64,000 nt of DNA, from positions 103,357-167,356 of the forward strand of contig LM655175.1 of NCBI GenBank assembly GCA_000824825.2, given 5' to 3'. The stretch is from Mesorhizobium sp. ORS 3324 (GTDB taxonomy: Bacteria > Pseudomonadota > Alphaproteobacteria > Rhizobiales > Rhizobiaceae). The notes below the pieces were generated by a model that worked only from the letters and a program-made list of their open reading frames with translations, did no database searches and was not told the DNA's origin. Positions 53,595-63,405 of this stretch are shown piece after piece. Position 1 is the stretch's first letter. The number at the start of each line of letters is the position of its first letter. A program made the position numbers and the translations under genes.

Positions 53595-54626
53595 ATGCGT
53601 TCCAAGGCCTCAGGGAAGGGCGATGCGGACAAGCATAGCGACGAGGTGATCGCGATGCATCCCGCCGAAAGCGGGATGCAGCTTGGACGTGCTTTGCTTC
53701 ACGCGCTTCACAATGCTGGAATTTCGGTCCTTTATCAGGATCGCGAAATGAAGACCGTCTGGGCCCGCAACATGCGCGCGCCCTGGGCATCCGAAACGGC
53801 CGACGGTAAGGATCTGCTCTCCCCTGCACAGGCCGAGCGCATAAGCGTGGCCAAACGCAGGGCGGTTGAAACCGGCCAGGCGGAACGCCTTGAGCTCGGC
53901 ATTCCCGGCAACGACGGCGTGCGCTGGTTCCAGGTCTGGATCGATGCCGATCACGATGATTCCGGGGAGGTTCAGGGCGTCGTCACCACCATGGTCGAAA
54001 CGACGGAACAGAGACGCCGCGAACAGACACTGAAGGCGCTGTTGCGCGAGGTCAGCCATCGCTCCAAGAACCTTCTGGCCATTATCCAGAGCATAGCCAC
54101 CCAGACCGGGCGCTACTCGGAGACGCTTGGCGACTTCCTGACGCGCTTCCGCGGCCGCATTCAGTCGCTTGCCTCGTCGCAGGACCTGGTGACATCCTCC
54201 AACTGGCGGGGAGTGGCGCTTCGAGAGCTCGTTTTCGGTCAGGTCGGCCGCTACAGCGCCGACCCGGGCCGCAGCTTGCGCTTCGATGGCGAAAACCTTT
54301 ATCTCAACCCAAACGCTGCCCTGCATATCGGGCTCGCAATACATGAGCTGGCCGTGAATTCGGTAAGTTACGGCGCCCTGTCGCAGCCTGACGGTCACGT
54401 CGAGGTAAGCGCCAGGGCGGCAACCGACAGCGAGACTTCGCCCGCCCTTTTGCTGGTATGGACAGAAAGGATCGGCACCGGCCGGCGCGACGAGAAGCGC
54501 TTCGGCAGCGTCGCTCTCGAGCGCGTCGTGCCGACATCGCTGAACGGCTCCGCCACGCTCACAATCGACGGAGACTGCCTCGAATATCGCCTGACCATCC
54601 CGCGCGGTAATTTCGAGACGGAATGA
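53595..54626 (+). CDS. PAS sensor histidine kinase, HWE type
   Basis: A 343-residue soluble kinase. A PAS-like domain (about residues 30-140; NAGISVLYQDREMKTVWARN) is followed by an HWE-type dimerisation region with phospho-His in LREVSHRSKNLLAIIQSIA and an ATPase domain (HELAVNSVSYGALS). LVWTER fits the WxE motif of HWE kinases. No membrane segment, so a cytoplasmic signal. Its place next to phyR makes it a candidate PhyR kinase. A shorter start at 53655 is possible. Confidence 0.88.
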   Translation: MRSKASGKGDADKHSDEVIAMHPAESGMQLGRALLHALHNAGISVLYQDREMKTVWARNMRAPWASETADGKDLLSPAQAERISVAKRRAVETGQAERLELGIPGNDGVRWFQVWIDADHDDSGEVQGVVTTMVETTEQRRREQTLKALLREVSHRSKNLLAIIQSIATQTGRYSETLGDFLTRFRGRIQSLASSQDLVTSSNWRGVALRELVFGQVGRYSADPGRSLRFDGENLYLNPNAALHIGLAIHELAVNSVSYGALSQPDGHVEVSARAATDSETSPALLLVWTERIGTGRRDEKRFGSVALERVVPTSLNGSATLTIDGDCLEYRLTIPRGNFETE

Positions 54627-54763
54627 CCGACAGGCCTCGGGCCGCGAGGATTTGGCCGGCAACGCCCTTAACCGACCGTTCACCATAAGGTCCGATTCTG
54701 TGTTCCCGACGAAAGCTGTGCCGGAGAGCCCGGCCGCTCCATCGCGCGATTTGGGAGGAGTGA

Positions 54764-54934
54764 ATGAAGGTCGCCGACATGAACAGGTTGGAGCAGGTCG
54801 CGCGCGTCTCGATGAGCGGCTTCCAGGACGCCGAGACGCCGCCCTTGCCGCGCGCCTCGCATCTTTCGCTTCACCTCGGCGCCGTCGCGCTGCTCACCGC
54901 CCTGGCGCTAACGGCGGCCTGGCAGTTGATCTGA
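54764..54934 (+). CDS. Small membrane protein of unknown function (56 residues)
   Basis: A 56-residue protein with a strong GGGAGGAG ribosome-binding site. A polar N-terminal half is followed by one C-terminal membrane helix (about 34-54, LHLGAVALLTALALTAAW). It lies between the HWE kinase and a lipoprotein gene. No family recognised. Confidence 0.6.
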   Translation: MKVADMNRLEQVARVSMSGFQDAETPPLPRASHLSLHLGAVALLTALALTAAWQLI

Positions 54935-55161
54935 TTCGGCAGCCGTCGCGATTTCAAGGGCAACCGCACAGTCGCCAAGGGCTCCTGGCATAGCGCGCCA
55001 TGTCTGCGGCAAGAAACTCTGGGCTGCGAATATGTCCAACGGCGCGACCCCGAAAAAGACTATCTTCATCAACAGTAAGATCATGCAGGCAAAGCCCGTT
55101 TTTTCGTGCTAAATGGCGGCCGGCACTGCCGAAAGTGAGGACAAAAGTGAGGAGCAATTCT

Positions 55162-55407
55162 ATGCGGAAGATAATCATTGCCATGGTTGCGGTGGTCGCT
55201 GTCAGCGGCTGTACCACGACCGAGCAGGACGTCGTGGGCGGCGGCCTGATCGGCGCCGGTGTCGGCGGCTTGGTCGGCGGCGGCAAGGGAGCGCTGATAG
55301 GCGCGGCTGTCGGCGCCGGGTCCGGCCTCCTGGTCCGCAACCTGCGCAACGGTTATTGCCAGTACCGCGATCATCGCGGCCGGATCTACACCGCCCGCTG
55401 CAACTAA
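55162..55407 (+). CDS. Glycine-zipper lipoprotein
   Basis: An 81-residue protein with a lipoprotein signal peptide ending VVAVSGC, Cys17 being the lipid-attached residue, and a glycine-zipper segment (about 26-57, GGGLIGAGVGGLVGGGKG). The C-terminus has a pair of cysteines (NGYCQYRDH, TARCN). GAGGAG precedes ATG 55162; the frame is open further upstream without a signal. It is probably attached to the outer membrane. Similar small lipoproteins are often envelope-stress proteins. Confidence 0.82.
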   Translation: MRKIIIAMVAVVAVSGCTTTEQDVVGGGLIGAGVGGLVGGGKGALIGAAVGAGSGLLVRNLRNGYCQYRDHRGRIYTARCN

Positions 55408-55416
55408 GCCGGCGAC

Positions 55417-55475
55417 AGAGCAATTCCAGGAAAGTGCGCAGCGTTTCTCCGCTCGGAATTGCGTCAAGACGAATA
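55417..55475. repeat. Dispersed repeat (AGAGCAATTCC family), short copy
   Basis: AGAGCAATTCCAGGAAAGTG and CGGAATTGCGTCAAGAC are recognisable; the second half of the family is missing. Confidence 0.6.
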
Positions 55476-55480
55476 GTACT

Positions 55481-55508
55481 GGAGGCCGGCCACCCGGCCT
55501 CCATTTCT
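55481..55508 (+). terminator. Rho-independent terminator after the lipoprotein gene
   Basis: GGAGGCCGG and CCGGCCTCC form a perfect 9-base stem with a 4-base loop, followed by ATTTCTT. Confidence 0.7.
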
Positions 55509-55553
55509 TATGCCCAGATTTCATGTACTTCCACCCACTGCCGGCTGCGCCGG

Positions 55554-57179
55554 TCACGCCGTCAGCGGGATCCTTATTTCCACCTTCAGGCCGTCGGCCT
55601 GAAAATCGCGGCTGATCGTCCCGCGCAATTCGCGCGTGACGTTGAGGTCGATTAGCCTGGTGCCGAAGCCAGTCTTTGTCGGCGCCTCCAGTTCTTTGTG
55701 CCCTGTCTCGCGCCAGTTGAGCACCAGCGTCCGTTCGCCGACGCGCCTTTCCACCGTCCAGTCGACTTTCAAGGCGCCAACGGAGCTGCCGGCTTCGCCA
55801 TATTTCAGCGCATTGGTGGCAAGCTCGTGGAAGGTCAGGCCGAGCGCCTGCGTCGTCGTCTCGTCGAGCAGCACCTCCGGCCCAGACAATATGCCGTCAG
55901 GAAGTTCCTTGCCGAACACCTGCCCAAGCTCGATGCGCAGGAGATCGCCAAGATCGGCCTTTTGCCAGCGCGAGCGTGTTAACATGTCCTGTGAAGCCGC
56001 CATCGCCTGCAGCCGCGCGGAGAACGATGCCGAGAACTCCTTCACGTCGGTGGCATGCGAGGCGGTCTGCCGCGCGATCGCCAGCACCCTGGTGATGGAA
56101 TTCTTGATGCGGTGCTTCATCTCCTGCAGGATCAGGTCCTTCTCGAGCAGGCTTTTCTCCGTCGCCTCATGCAGCAGCGACTTCGCCTCATAGGCACGCT
56201 CCTGGTAGCGGGCCACCAGGGCGATCGCCCCGGCAAGCAGCAGGCCGAACAGCCCGAGCATCACCGGAATGGCGCGCGAGGACGGCAGCGAAAAGGCGCT
56301 CGTCGGCCGGAACAGCACGGTCCAGGGTCGGCCGGCCACGACGATATCCCGGCGCGCCACAAGCTTCGCACCCAGGGATTCGGCCGGCGGAGCTTCCGAA
56401 CGGAACAGCAGATTGTCGGCATTCGGCTTGCCGTCATAGACCTCGATGTTGACCGGCAGCAGCGGCGCCTTGCTGAGCGCCACCTGGAACAGATCGTGTG
56501 CGCGGAAGGCGGCATAGAGAAAGCCCGCGGTCGAGGAGCGGCTCGCATTGATGACGTCCGGGGCCGTTTCCACGTTCAGCCGCACGAAGACCAGGAATCC
56601 AGGGTAGGTCTGGGCCGCGCCGGTGCCCTGGCCTAGCTGGACAAGGCCGCTCGCATGCTGCTGGTCGTCCGCCATCGCCTTCTCGATCGCCGCCCTCCGA
56701 GCCGGCTCGCTGAACATGTCGTAGCCGATGATCGACTGATTGGACGTGTCGAGCGGCTCGAAAAGCACGATAGGCGTGCGCCACAGCTGCTGCGTCGTGG
56801 CCGGATAGATCGGATGGGGCGAACCGTGATCGTGCAGGATGTCGCGTTCGACCGCGGCCTCGTCGCCGGTCTTGGCCAGCCTGAGGAACCCGATGCCGCG
56901 CAGGCCGGCGAAGTTGTCGTTGATGTCGAGCGCGGTGAAGAAGGCTTTGAACTCGCCGCGCGTGATATCGCCGTTGCGGGCGTCGAACAGCGCCCGCGTC
57001 GAGCGCAGCAGCGACAGATGCAGGTCGATGCGGCTCTCGATGCGGTTGAGCGCATCGTCGGCCGTTCCCTCGAACTTGATGCGCGCCGCCTCCTGGGTCG
57101 CGAAATAGGCGAACCCCGCCATCGTCAGGCTGATCAGCGCGACGGCGATGAATGCGACGATCGGAAACAGCTTTTTCAA
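55554..57179 (-). CDS. CHASE-domain sensor histidine kinase, HWE/HisKA_2 type
   Basis: A 541-residue membrane kinase. A first membrane segment (about residues 6-28) and a second (about 308-328, VMLGLFGLLLAGAIALVA) bracket a periplasmic CHASE domain (FKAFFTALDINDNFAGLRGIGF). The cytoplasmic part has phospho-His in LQEMKHRIKNSITRVLAIA and an ATPase domain (FHELATNALKYGEAG, GFGTRLI). TTG at 57179 is taken as the start. Near phyR, it is a second candidate sensor for the stress response, here for a periplasmic ligand. Confidence 0.88.
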   Translation of the reverse strand: MKKLFPIVAFIAVALISLTMAGFAYFATQEAARIKFEGTADDALNRIESRIDLHLSLLRSTRALFDARNGDITRGEFKAFFTALDINDNFAGLRGIGFLRLAKTGDEAAVERDILHDHGSPHPIYPATTQQLWRTPIVLFEPLDTSNQSIIGYDMFSEPARRAAIEKAMADDQQHASGLVQLGQGTGAAQTYPGFLVFVRLNVETAPDVINASRSSTAGFLYAAFRAHDLFQVALSKAPLLPVNIEVYDGKPNADNLLFRSEAPPAESLGAKLVARRDIVVAGRPWTVLFRPTSAFSLPSSRAIPVMLGLFGLLLAGAIALVARYQERAYEAKSLLHEATEKSLLEKDLILQEMKHRIKNSITRVLAIARQTASHATDVKEFSASFSARLQAMAASQDMLTRSRWQKADLGDLLRIELGQVFGKELPDGILSGPEVLLDETTTQALGLTFHELATNALKYGEAGSSVGALKVDWTVERRVGERTLVLNWRETGHKELEAPTKTGFGTRLIDLNVTRELRGTISRDFQADGLKVEIRIPLTA

Positions 57180-57306
57180 CGCAAGGTGCAGCCCATCGAT
57201 GGTTGACCACCTTTATGGGCAAGTCCCCGGACGAATACAATGGCGACGCCAGGCCGTCGTGCGGCTGGCATGTCGATCAGCTATAATAAGCCGGCTAACG
57301 ATTATC

Positions 57307-58107
<801 letters not shown>

Positions 58108-58134
58108 GTCTTACTCCTCCCTGCTCAGCCTTGC

Positions 58135-59499
58135 TCAGACCCGCTTGCGGTAGATGGTGTCGAGCCAGACCGCGACGACCAGCACGGCGCCGACGACGAT
58201 GCTTTGCAGCGGCGAGTCGACGCCGAGCAGCACCATGCCGGACTGCAGCGACTGCATCAAAAGCGCGCCGAGCATGGCGCCGAGAACGGTACCCGAACCG
58301 CCGGCGAGCGAGGTGCCGCCGATCACCGCCGCGGCGATGACCAGCAACTCGTCCAGGGTGCCCAGCGCATTGGTCGATGAATTCTGCCTCGCCGACGAGA
58401 TCGCCGCCGCGATCGTCGCCAGCACGCCCATGATCATGAACACCTTCATGGTGATCCAGCGCGTGTTGATGCCGGCAAGGTTGGCCGCTTCCGGATTGCC
58501 GCCGATGGCAAAGACATAGCGCCCGAAGCGGGTGCGCTTGGTGATGAAGGTCATGATCAGGCCGACCGCGACCGCCATCAGCACCGGAATGGCGATGCCG
58601 TGGGCGATGAACAGGCCGCCTTCGGGAACGGTGATGTTGTTGGCGGCGGCATAGCGGTTCACGATGCCGACCGGCCAGGGATAGGAATTGGCGAGCCACA
58701 CCGCGCCCATGATGATCGCGCAGGTGACCGCGCCGAGCAAAGTCTCGGCCCATATCGGCCGGAGCGGGAAGCGGAAGCGCTTGCGCTGCACCCGGCCATG
58801 GAACAGCATGAACACCACCGCCAGGCAGGCGACGACGCCGACGACCCAGCTCCACCTGGCGCCGATCGAGCCCGCGGGGCCACCGCCCATGAGCTGGTAG
58901 GTGGCGTCGAGCGGCGCCACCGTCTGGCCGCTGGTGACCCACCAGGCGGCACCACGCCATACCAGGAGCCCGCCCAGCGTGACGATGAAGGCCGGCACTT
59001 CGAGATAAGCGATGACGAAGCCCTGGAAGGCTCCGATGAGCAGGCCGAGCGCCAGCCCGATGGCCAGTGCCAATACCCAGATCCACGGATTGCCGAGCTG
59101 GAGCCCGACCATCCGCACCAGGAAATGCACCTGGGCAAAGCCCATGACCATGCCTATCAGCCCCTCGGCCGAGCCGACGGAGAGGTCGATGTTGCGCATG
59201 ACGATGACCAGCACCATGCCGGAAGCCATGATGGCCACCGCCGAGGTCTGCACCGACAGGTTCCAAAGATTGCGCGGCGTCAGAAACGTCCGGCTGTCGA
59301 AATCGAGCGGATTGACCCCGAGCCGCAGGCTGGAAATGACGTGCAGGCCGATCCAGATGATCAGCAGCGCGCCGACCATGCCGAGCATGCGCGTGTCGAG
59401 CTCCGTCGCCTTGAGAAAGCGCCCGACGGTGCTGAGTTCGGATGCACGCGCGCGATCCGCGGCCGGGTTGGCGGCGGCATCAGAGGTCGTATCGGTCAT
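58135..59499 (-). CDS. xylH: Sugar ABC transporter permease, XylH-like
   Basis: A 454-residue CUT2 permease. It has about ten to twelve membrane segments and the family signature GMVLVIVMRNIDLSVGS, plus VPAFIVTLGGLLVWRGAAW and AIGGNPEAANLAGIN. The length matches xylose permeases better than the shorter ribose type. It is separated from the binding protein gene by a 233-base gap holding a hairpin and a repeat. Confidence 0.88.
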   Translation of the reverse strand: MTDTTSDAAANPAADRARASELSTVGRFLKATELDTRMLGMVGALLIIWIGLHVISSLRLGVNPLDFDSRTFLTPRNLWNLSVQTSAVAIMASGMVLVIVMRNIDLSVGSAEGLIGMVMGFAQVHFLVRMVGLQLGNPWIWVLALAIGLALGLLIGAFQGFVIAYLEVPAFIVTLGGLLVWRGAAWWVTSGQTVAPLDATYQLMGGGPAGSIGARWSWVVGVVACLAVVFMLFHGRVQRKRFRFPLRPIWAETLLGAVTCAIIMGAVWLANSYPWPVGIVNRYAAANNITVPEGGLFIAHGIAIPVLMAVAVGLIMTFITKRTRFGRYVFAIGGNPEAANLAGINTRWITMKVFMIMGVLATIAAAISSARQNSSTNALGTLDELLVIAAAVIGGTSLAGGSGTVLGAMLGALLMQSLQSGMVLLGVDSPLQSIVVGAVLVVAVWLDTIYRKRV

Positions 59500-59545
59500 G
59501 ATCTCCTCCCACCGGCTTGCCGTCTGGATCGCCGGACCACGATGC

Positions 59546-59632
59546 TAAAACAATTCCAGGAAAAGTGCGTCACGGTTTTGCCTCTGGAATTGCGTCGAAA
59601 ACAAACAGTTGCAGCAGTTCGGCGATCTGCCG
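59546..59632. repeat. Dispersed repeat (AGAGCAATTCC family), partial copy
   Basis: CAATTCCAGGAAAAGTGCG and TGGAATTGCGTCGAAAAC are present, with the CAAACAGTT and GCAGTTC segments also found in the copy at 23733. It lies between the xylF-like and xylH-like genes. Confidence 0.65.
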
Positions 59633-59680
59633 GACTGCCCCAATGGCCTTCCCGGTTCTGTGCAGCCGAAAGCCTCTGGA

Positions 59681-59707
59681 GAAACGCCGCGGCTTTGGGC
59701 CGCGGCG
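59681..59707 (-). terminator. Intercistronic hairpin after the xylF-like gene
   Basis: On the minus strand CGCCGCGG and CCGCGGCG form a perfect 8-base stem, followed by TTTCTCC. It starts 25 bases after the binding protein stop and probably stabilises that message or lowers read-through into the permease gene. Confidence 0.6.
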
Positions 59708-59732
59708 CTGCATTTTCAACCTGACGGCCAGC

Positions 59733-60773
59733 TTAGTTGCAGACCGCGACGCTGCCGGCGGCGACGCCGGCGCAGACTTCGTCCTTCTTGATCCAGCCGG
59801 CGTCGATGACGACGTTGAGATTGTCCTTGGTGATCGCGACCGGGGTCAGGAACAGGGACTTGACGGTGTTGCCGCCGGGCGTGGTGAAGTCCTTGGCGCC
59901 GGCTATGTCGGCCATCTTCTTGCCGCCGGCGAGCTGCGAGGCGATCTCGGCGGCGTTCTTGCCGAGCTCGCGCGCGTCCTTCCACACCGACACGGTCTGC
60001 GTGCCGAGCGCGATGCGGTTGAGCGCCGCGTGGTCGCCGTCCTGGCCCGAGACCGGAACAGTGCCGGCAAGCCCCTGCGCCGTCAGCGCCGCCACGACGC
60101 CGCCGGCGGTTCCGTCATTGGCCGCCACGACCGCGTCGACCTTGTTGTCGTTGGCGGTCAGGAACTGCTCCATGTTCTTCTGCGCATTGGCAGGCAGCCA
60201 GCCGTCCGTATAGGCTTCGCCGACATTCTTGACCTTGCCGCTGTCGATGGCCGCCTTCAGCACTTCCATCGAGCCCGAGAACAGGAAATCGGCGTTCGGA
60301 TCGGCGCCCGAGCCCTTGATGAAGACGTAGTTGCCTTCGGGCTTGGCCTTGAACACCTCGCGAGCCTGCATGCGGCCGACTTCCTTGTTGTCGAAGGTCA
60401 GGTAGAAAACGTCCTTGTTCTCGATCAGGCGGTCATAGCCGACCACCGGAATGCCCTCGTCGAGCGCCTTCTGCACCGCCGGCCCGATCGCCGAGGCGTC
60501 CTGCGCCAGGATGATGAGGGCGTTGGCGCCCTGCGAGATCAGGCTTTCGACATCGGTCAGCTGCTTGCCCGGATTGGACTGCGCGTCGGCGGAGATATAC
60601 TTGTCGCCGGCGGCCTCGATGGCTTTCTTCATCGCCGCTTCGTCGGTCTTCCAGCGCTCTTCCTGGAAATTCGACCACGATACGCCGATCACCTTGTCCT
60701 TCGCCTCTGCGACCGACGCAAGCGTCAACGACATGGCGACACCCGCCAGAATGGCGGCTGCGAATTTCTTCAT
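59733..60773 (-). CDS. xylF: Xylose-type sugar-binding protein, XylF-like
   Basis: A 346-residue periplasmic binding protein. Sec signal peptide (about residues 1-24, [17 protein letters not shown]). The mature protein shows the XylF pattern [31 protein letters not shown] repeats and [29 protein letters not shown] precedes the ATG. It is first gene of a CUT2 importer and faces a ROK regulator across two operator-like repeats. D-xylose is the best guess; galactose or glucose cannot be excluded. Confidence 0.9.
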   Translation of the reverse strand: MKKFAAAILAGVAMSLTLASVAEAKDKVIGVSWSNFQEERWKTDEAAMKKAIEAAGDKYISADAQSNPGKQLTDVESLISQGANALIILAQDASAIGPAVQKALDEGIPVVGYDRLIENKDVFYLTFDNKEVGRMQAREVFKAKPEGNYVFIKGSGADPNADFLFSGSMEVLKAAIDSGKVKNVGEAYTDGWLPANAQKNMEQFLTANDNKVDAVVAANDGTAGGVVAALTAQGLAGTVPVSGQDGDHAALNRIALGTQTVSVWKDARELGKNAAEIASQLAGGKKMADIAGAKDFTTPGGNTVKSLFLTPVAITKDNLNVVIDAGWIKKDEVCAGVAAGSVAVCN

Positions 60774-60835
60774 GACATCCTCCCTGCGCCCCTCGCGGCG
60801 CGACCCAGACTGGCCTGAAGGCCGGTACAGAGGCT

Positions 60836-60856
60836 TTTTTTCGAGCCTCGAAAAAA
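60836..60856. promoter_or_regulatory. ROK operator candidate 1, perfect 21-base palindrome
   Basis: TTTTTTCGAG-C-CTCGAAAAAA: two perfect 10-base arms around one base. It is 63 bases before the xylF-like start and overlaps the likely -10 region of a minus-strand promoter whose TTGACA is at 60884-60879. Confidence 0.65.
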
Positions 60857-60910
60857 TACTGATCGAATGCCGAGGCGCTGTCAACTGCGTTTCTGATGGT
60901 TCTGAGGTGT

Positions 60911-60928
60911 CTCGAACTTTTTTTCGAG
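60911..60928. promoter_or_regulatory. ROK operator candidate 2
   Basis: CTCGAA, six bases, TTCGAG: the same half-site as candidate 1 in the opposite spacing, with a T-rich centre. It lies 55 bases from candidate 1 in the 356-base divergent gap (60774-61129), suggesting cooperative or looped repression. Nothing else is recognised in the gap. Confidence 0.55.
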
Positions 60929-61129
60929 GCCCGCAATAAATAATGACAGCCCCACCGGCTTCTGCCACTATTCCGGAATTCCGGGAGGAAGCGCGCGATG
61001 TTTTTCCGCACGGAATCAAAAGAGGCAAGCCAGCGCGGTCCGGCGTCGTATCGAGGACTGGACCGATCTGGTGCGTCACCGACGGCCCATGCAATATCAA
61101 GAGGCCGCGCTGACCGGGAGGAGACAAAA

Positions 61130-62374
61130 ATGTCGGTCGGGATCCGCCACGACGACCTGCGCCGGCGCAATCGCGCCATGGTGCTCTCGGCCGTGCGCCG
61201 GGCCGGCCAGCCGTCGCGGACGGAAATCGCCGCGACCACCGGGCTCAGCCACTCGACCATTTCGGCGATCTCCTCGGACCTGATCCAGGAAGGCATCCTG
61301 ACCGAGAGCAAGCCGAGCGAGACCGCCTCGTTGAAGCGCGGCCGGCCGCAGGTCGGCCTCGCCCTCAATCCAGAGGCGGCTGCGGTGGTGACGGTGGTGC
61401 TGTCGCTCAATTTCCTCTCTGTCGCCGTCATCGACTATGCCGGCCAGGTAATCGCCGAGGAGCAGCGGCGCCTCGATACGCTGACCATCCCGCGCGACGA
61501 GCTGATCGGCGAATGCATAGCGATCGTACGGCGCCGGCTGGAGGATCCCGACCTCGATGTCGGCAGCGTCGCCCGCATCGCCATGGGCATCCAGGGCATT
61601 ACCGATTCTCACGCCCGTGCCATGCTGTGGTCGCCGATCACGCCGCTGACCGACATTCCCTTCGCCGACATCCTGGAAAAGGAATTCGGCATTCCGGCCA
61701 CCATGGAGAACGACTGCAACATGATGGCGGTGGCGCTGCAATGGCGCGACCCCGACCGCTATCGCGACAACTTCATCGCCATCCTGCTCTCGCATGGCAT
61801 CGGCATGGGCCTGGTGCTGAAGGGCGAGCTGTTCACCGGCACGCATTCTTCCGGCGGCGAGTTCGGCCATATGATCCACCGTCCTGGCGGCGCGCTCTGC
61901 CGCTGCGGACGCCGCGGCTGCGTCGAGGCCTATGCCGGCAACTACGCCATCTGGCGCAGCGCCATGAAGATGAGCGAGGACGCCGAGCCGGTCGATGTCG
62001 GCGACGCCGATATGCGGGCCCTTGCCGCAAAGGCGCGCGAGAAGCAGGGCCCGGAGCGAGAGGCCTACCGTCGGGCCGGCGAAGCGCTGGGTTTCGGCCT
62101 CGGCAGCCTGTTCGCGCTGATCGACCCGGCGCCGGTCGCCATGGTCGGCGTCAGCGCCGCGGCCTTCGACCTGATCGAGCCGGCGCTGCGCGAGGCGATC
62201 GCCCAGACCGCCGGCGGTCAGCACTCAAAGTCGATCTCCTTCGACACCGAGCCGAACGAGCTGCCGCTCATCCGCGAAGGCTGCGCCATGCGCGCGCTGA
62301 CCTTCGTCGACCAGGAGATCTTCGCACCGGGAGGCCAAGTGAGGGCGGGTTCAGCGGGAAAGAACGTTGCTTGA
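61130..62374 (+). CDS. ROK family transcriptional regulator (XylR-like repressor)
   Basis: A 414-residue ROK repressor. Winged helix at about residues 10-75 ([22 protein letters not shown]), then a ROK domain with [25 protein letters not shown] containing the zinc site. It is divergent from the xylose-type importer, which it probably represses until sugar is present. GGGAGGAG lies before ATG 61130; the frame is open to 60998. Confidence 0.9.
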   Translation: MSVGIRHDDLRRRNRAMVLSAVRRAGQPSRTEIAATTGLSHSTISAISSDLIQEGILTESKPSETASLKRGRPQVGLALNPEAAAVVTVVLSLNFLSVAVIDYAGQVIAEEQRRLDTLTIPRDELIGECIAIVRRRLEDPDLDVGSVARIAMGIQGITDSHARAMLWSPITPLTDIPFADILEKEFGIPATMENDCNMMAVALQWRDPDRYRDNFIAILLSHGIGMGLVLKGELFTGTHSSGGEFGHMIHRPGGALCRCGRRGCVEAYAGNYAIWRSAMKMSEDAEPVDVGDADMRALAAKAREKQGPEREAYRRAGEALGFGLGSLFALIDPAPVAMVGVSAAAFDLIEPALREAIAQTAGGQHSKSISFDTEPNELPLIREGCAMRALTFVDQEIFAPGGQVRAGSAGKNVA

Positions 62375-62430
62375 TCAGCAGCTTTGAAGTGTCCCGCCAG
62401 ACGCCAGAGATTGGCGAACGCCCTGCAGCC

Positions 62431-62616
62431 TCGTCATTCCAGGGCGCAGCAGGAGCGAAGCTCCGTCGCGGAGACCCTGGAATCCATGCCTTTACCTCGA
62501 TCGTAGAGTGTAGCGGTGCAGAATTCTGGACCGCCGCGGCGCGTCGAAGCCACGGAATGGATCCTCGGGTCTGCGCTGCGTCGCTGCGCTCCTTGCTCCG
62601 CCCGTGGATGACGAAC
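62431..62616. repeat. Long inverted repeat element (family B, copy 2)
   Basis: It fills most of the 322-base gap 62375-62696. The left arm has GTCATTCCAGGGCGCAGCAG and GGAGACCCTGGAATCCATGC; the right arm has ACGGAATGGATCCTCGGGTC, GCTGCGTCGCTGCGCTCC and CGTGGATGACG. The right arm matches that of the element at 26935-27132 closely. It lies between convergent genes. Confidence 0.7.
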
Positions 62617-62696
62617 CATCAGCGTCTCGGCTAATCGCCAACGCATGCGATCCAATGTCGGAGGCACCGAACCATCAGCGCTTCCGCGCCGAGGAC

Positions 62697-63386
62697 CTAG
62701 TCTTCCCTGATTGCGTAGCCCGCACCACGGATGGTGCGGATGACGTCGGGCATGCGGCCGTTGTTGACCGCCTTGCGCAGGCGGCCGACATGCACGTCCA
62801 CCGTGCGCTCGTCGATATAGATCGTCTCGCCCCAGACATTGTCGAGCAGCTGGCTGCGCGAGAACACCCGGCCGGGATGCCGCATCATGAATTCGAGCAG
62901 CCGGAACTCGGTCGGGCCGAGCCTGATCTCGCTCTTCTTGCGATAGACGCGGTGCGATTCGCGGTCGAGCACGATGTCGCCGACCTTGAGCACGCTGGAA
63001 AGCACTTCCGGCTTGGCGCGGCGCAGCAGCGCCTTGACGCGTGCCATGAATTCCGGCGTCGAGAACGGCTTGACCAGATAGTCATCGGCGCCCGTCGAGA
63101 GGCCGCGCACCCTGTCGCTTTCCTCGCCGCGCGCGGTCAGCATGATGATCGGCAGCCGCTCGGTTTCGGGCCGCATCCTGAGACGGCGGCAGAGCTCGAT
63201 GCCGGAAACCGCCGGCACCATCCAGTCGAGCACCAGGAGGTCGGGCACGTTCTCCTGCAGGCGGATTTCGGCCTCGTCGCCGCGGGTCACCACCTCGACC
63301 TGATAGCCTTCGGATTCGAGGTTGTAGCGGAGCAGCACCCCCAGCGGCTCCTCGTCCTCCACCACCATGATGCGTGGGGCGATCAT
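62697..63386 (-). CDS. phoB: Phosphate regulon response regulator PhoB
   Basis: A 229-residue OmpR-family regulator. Receiver with acidic pair in VVEDEEP, Asp54 in LLVLDWMVP and Lys in DDYLVKPFSTPEF; winged helix with GPTEFRLLEFMMRHPGRV and DERTVDVHVGRLRKA. It activates phosphate-starvation genes. It follows phoU by 19 bases, the usual pho order. Confidence 0.95.
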   Translation of the reverse strand: MIAPRIMVVEDEEPLGVLLRYNLESEGYQVEVVTRGDEAEIRLQENVPDLLVLDWMVPAVSGIELCRRLRMRPETERLPIIMLTARGEESDRVRGLSTGADDYLVKPFSTPEFMARVKALLRRAKPEVLSSVLKVGDIVLDRESHRVYRKKSEIRLGPTEFRLLEFMMRHPGRVFSRSQLLDNVWGETIYIDERTVDVHVGRLRKAVNNGRMPDVIRTIRGAGYAIRED

Positions 63387-63405
63387 TTGGCAGGTACCCT
63401 CGTTG

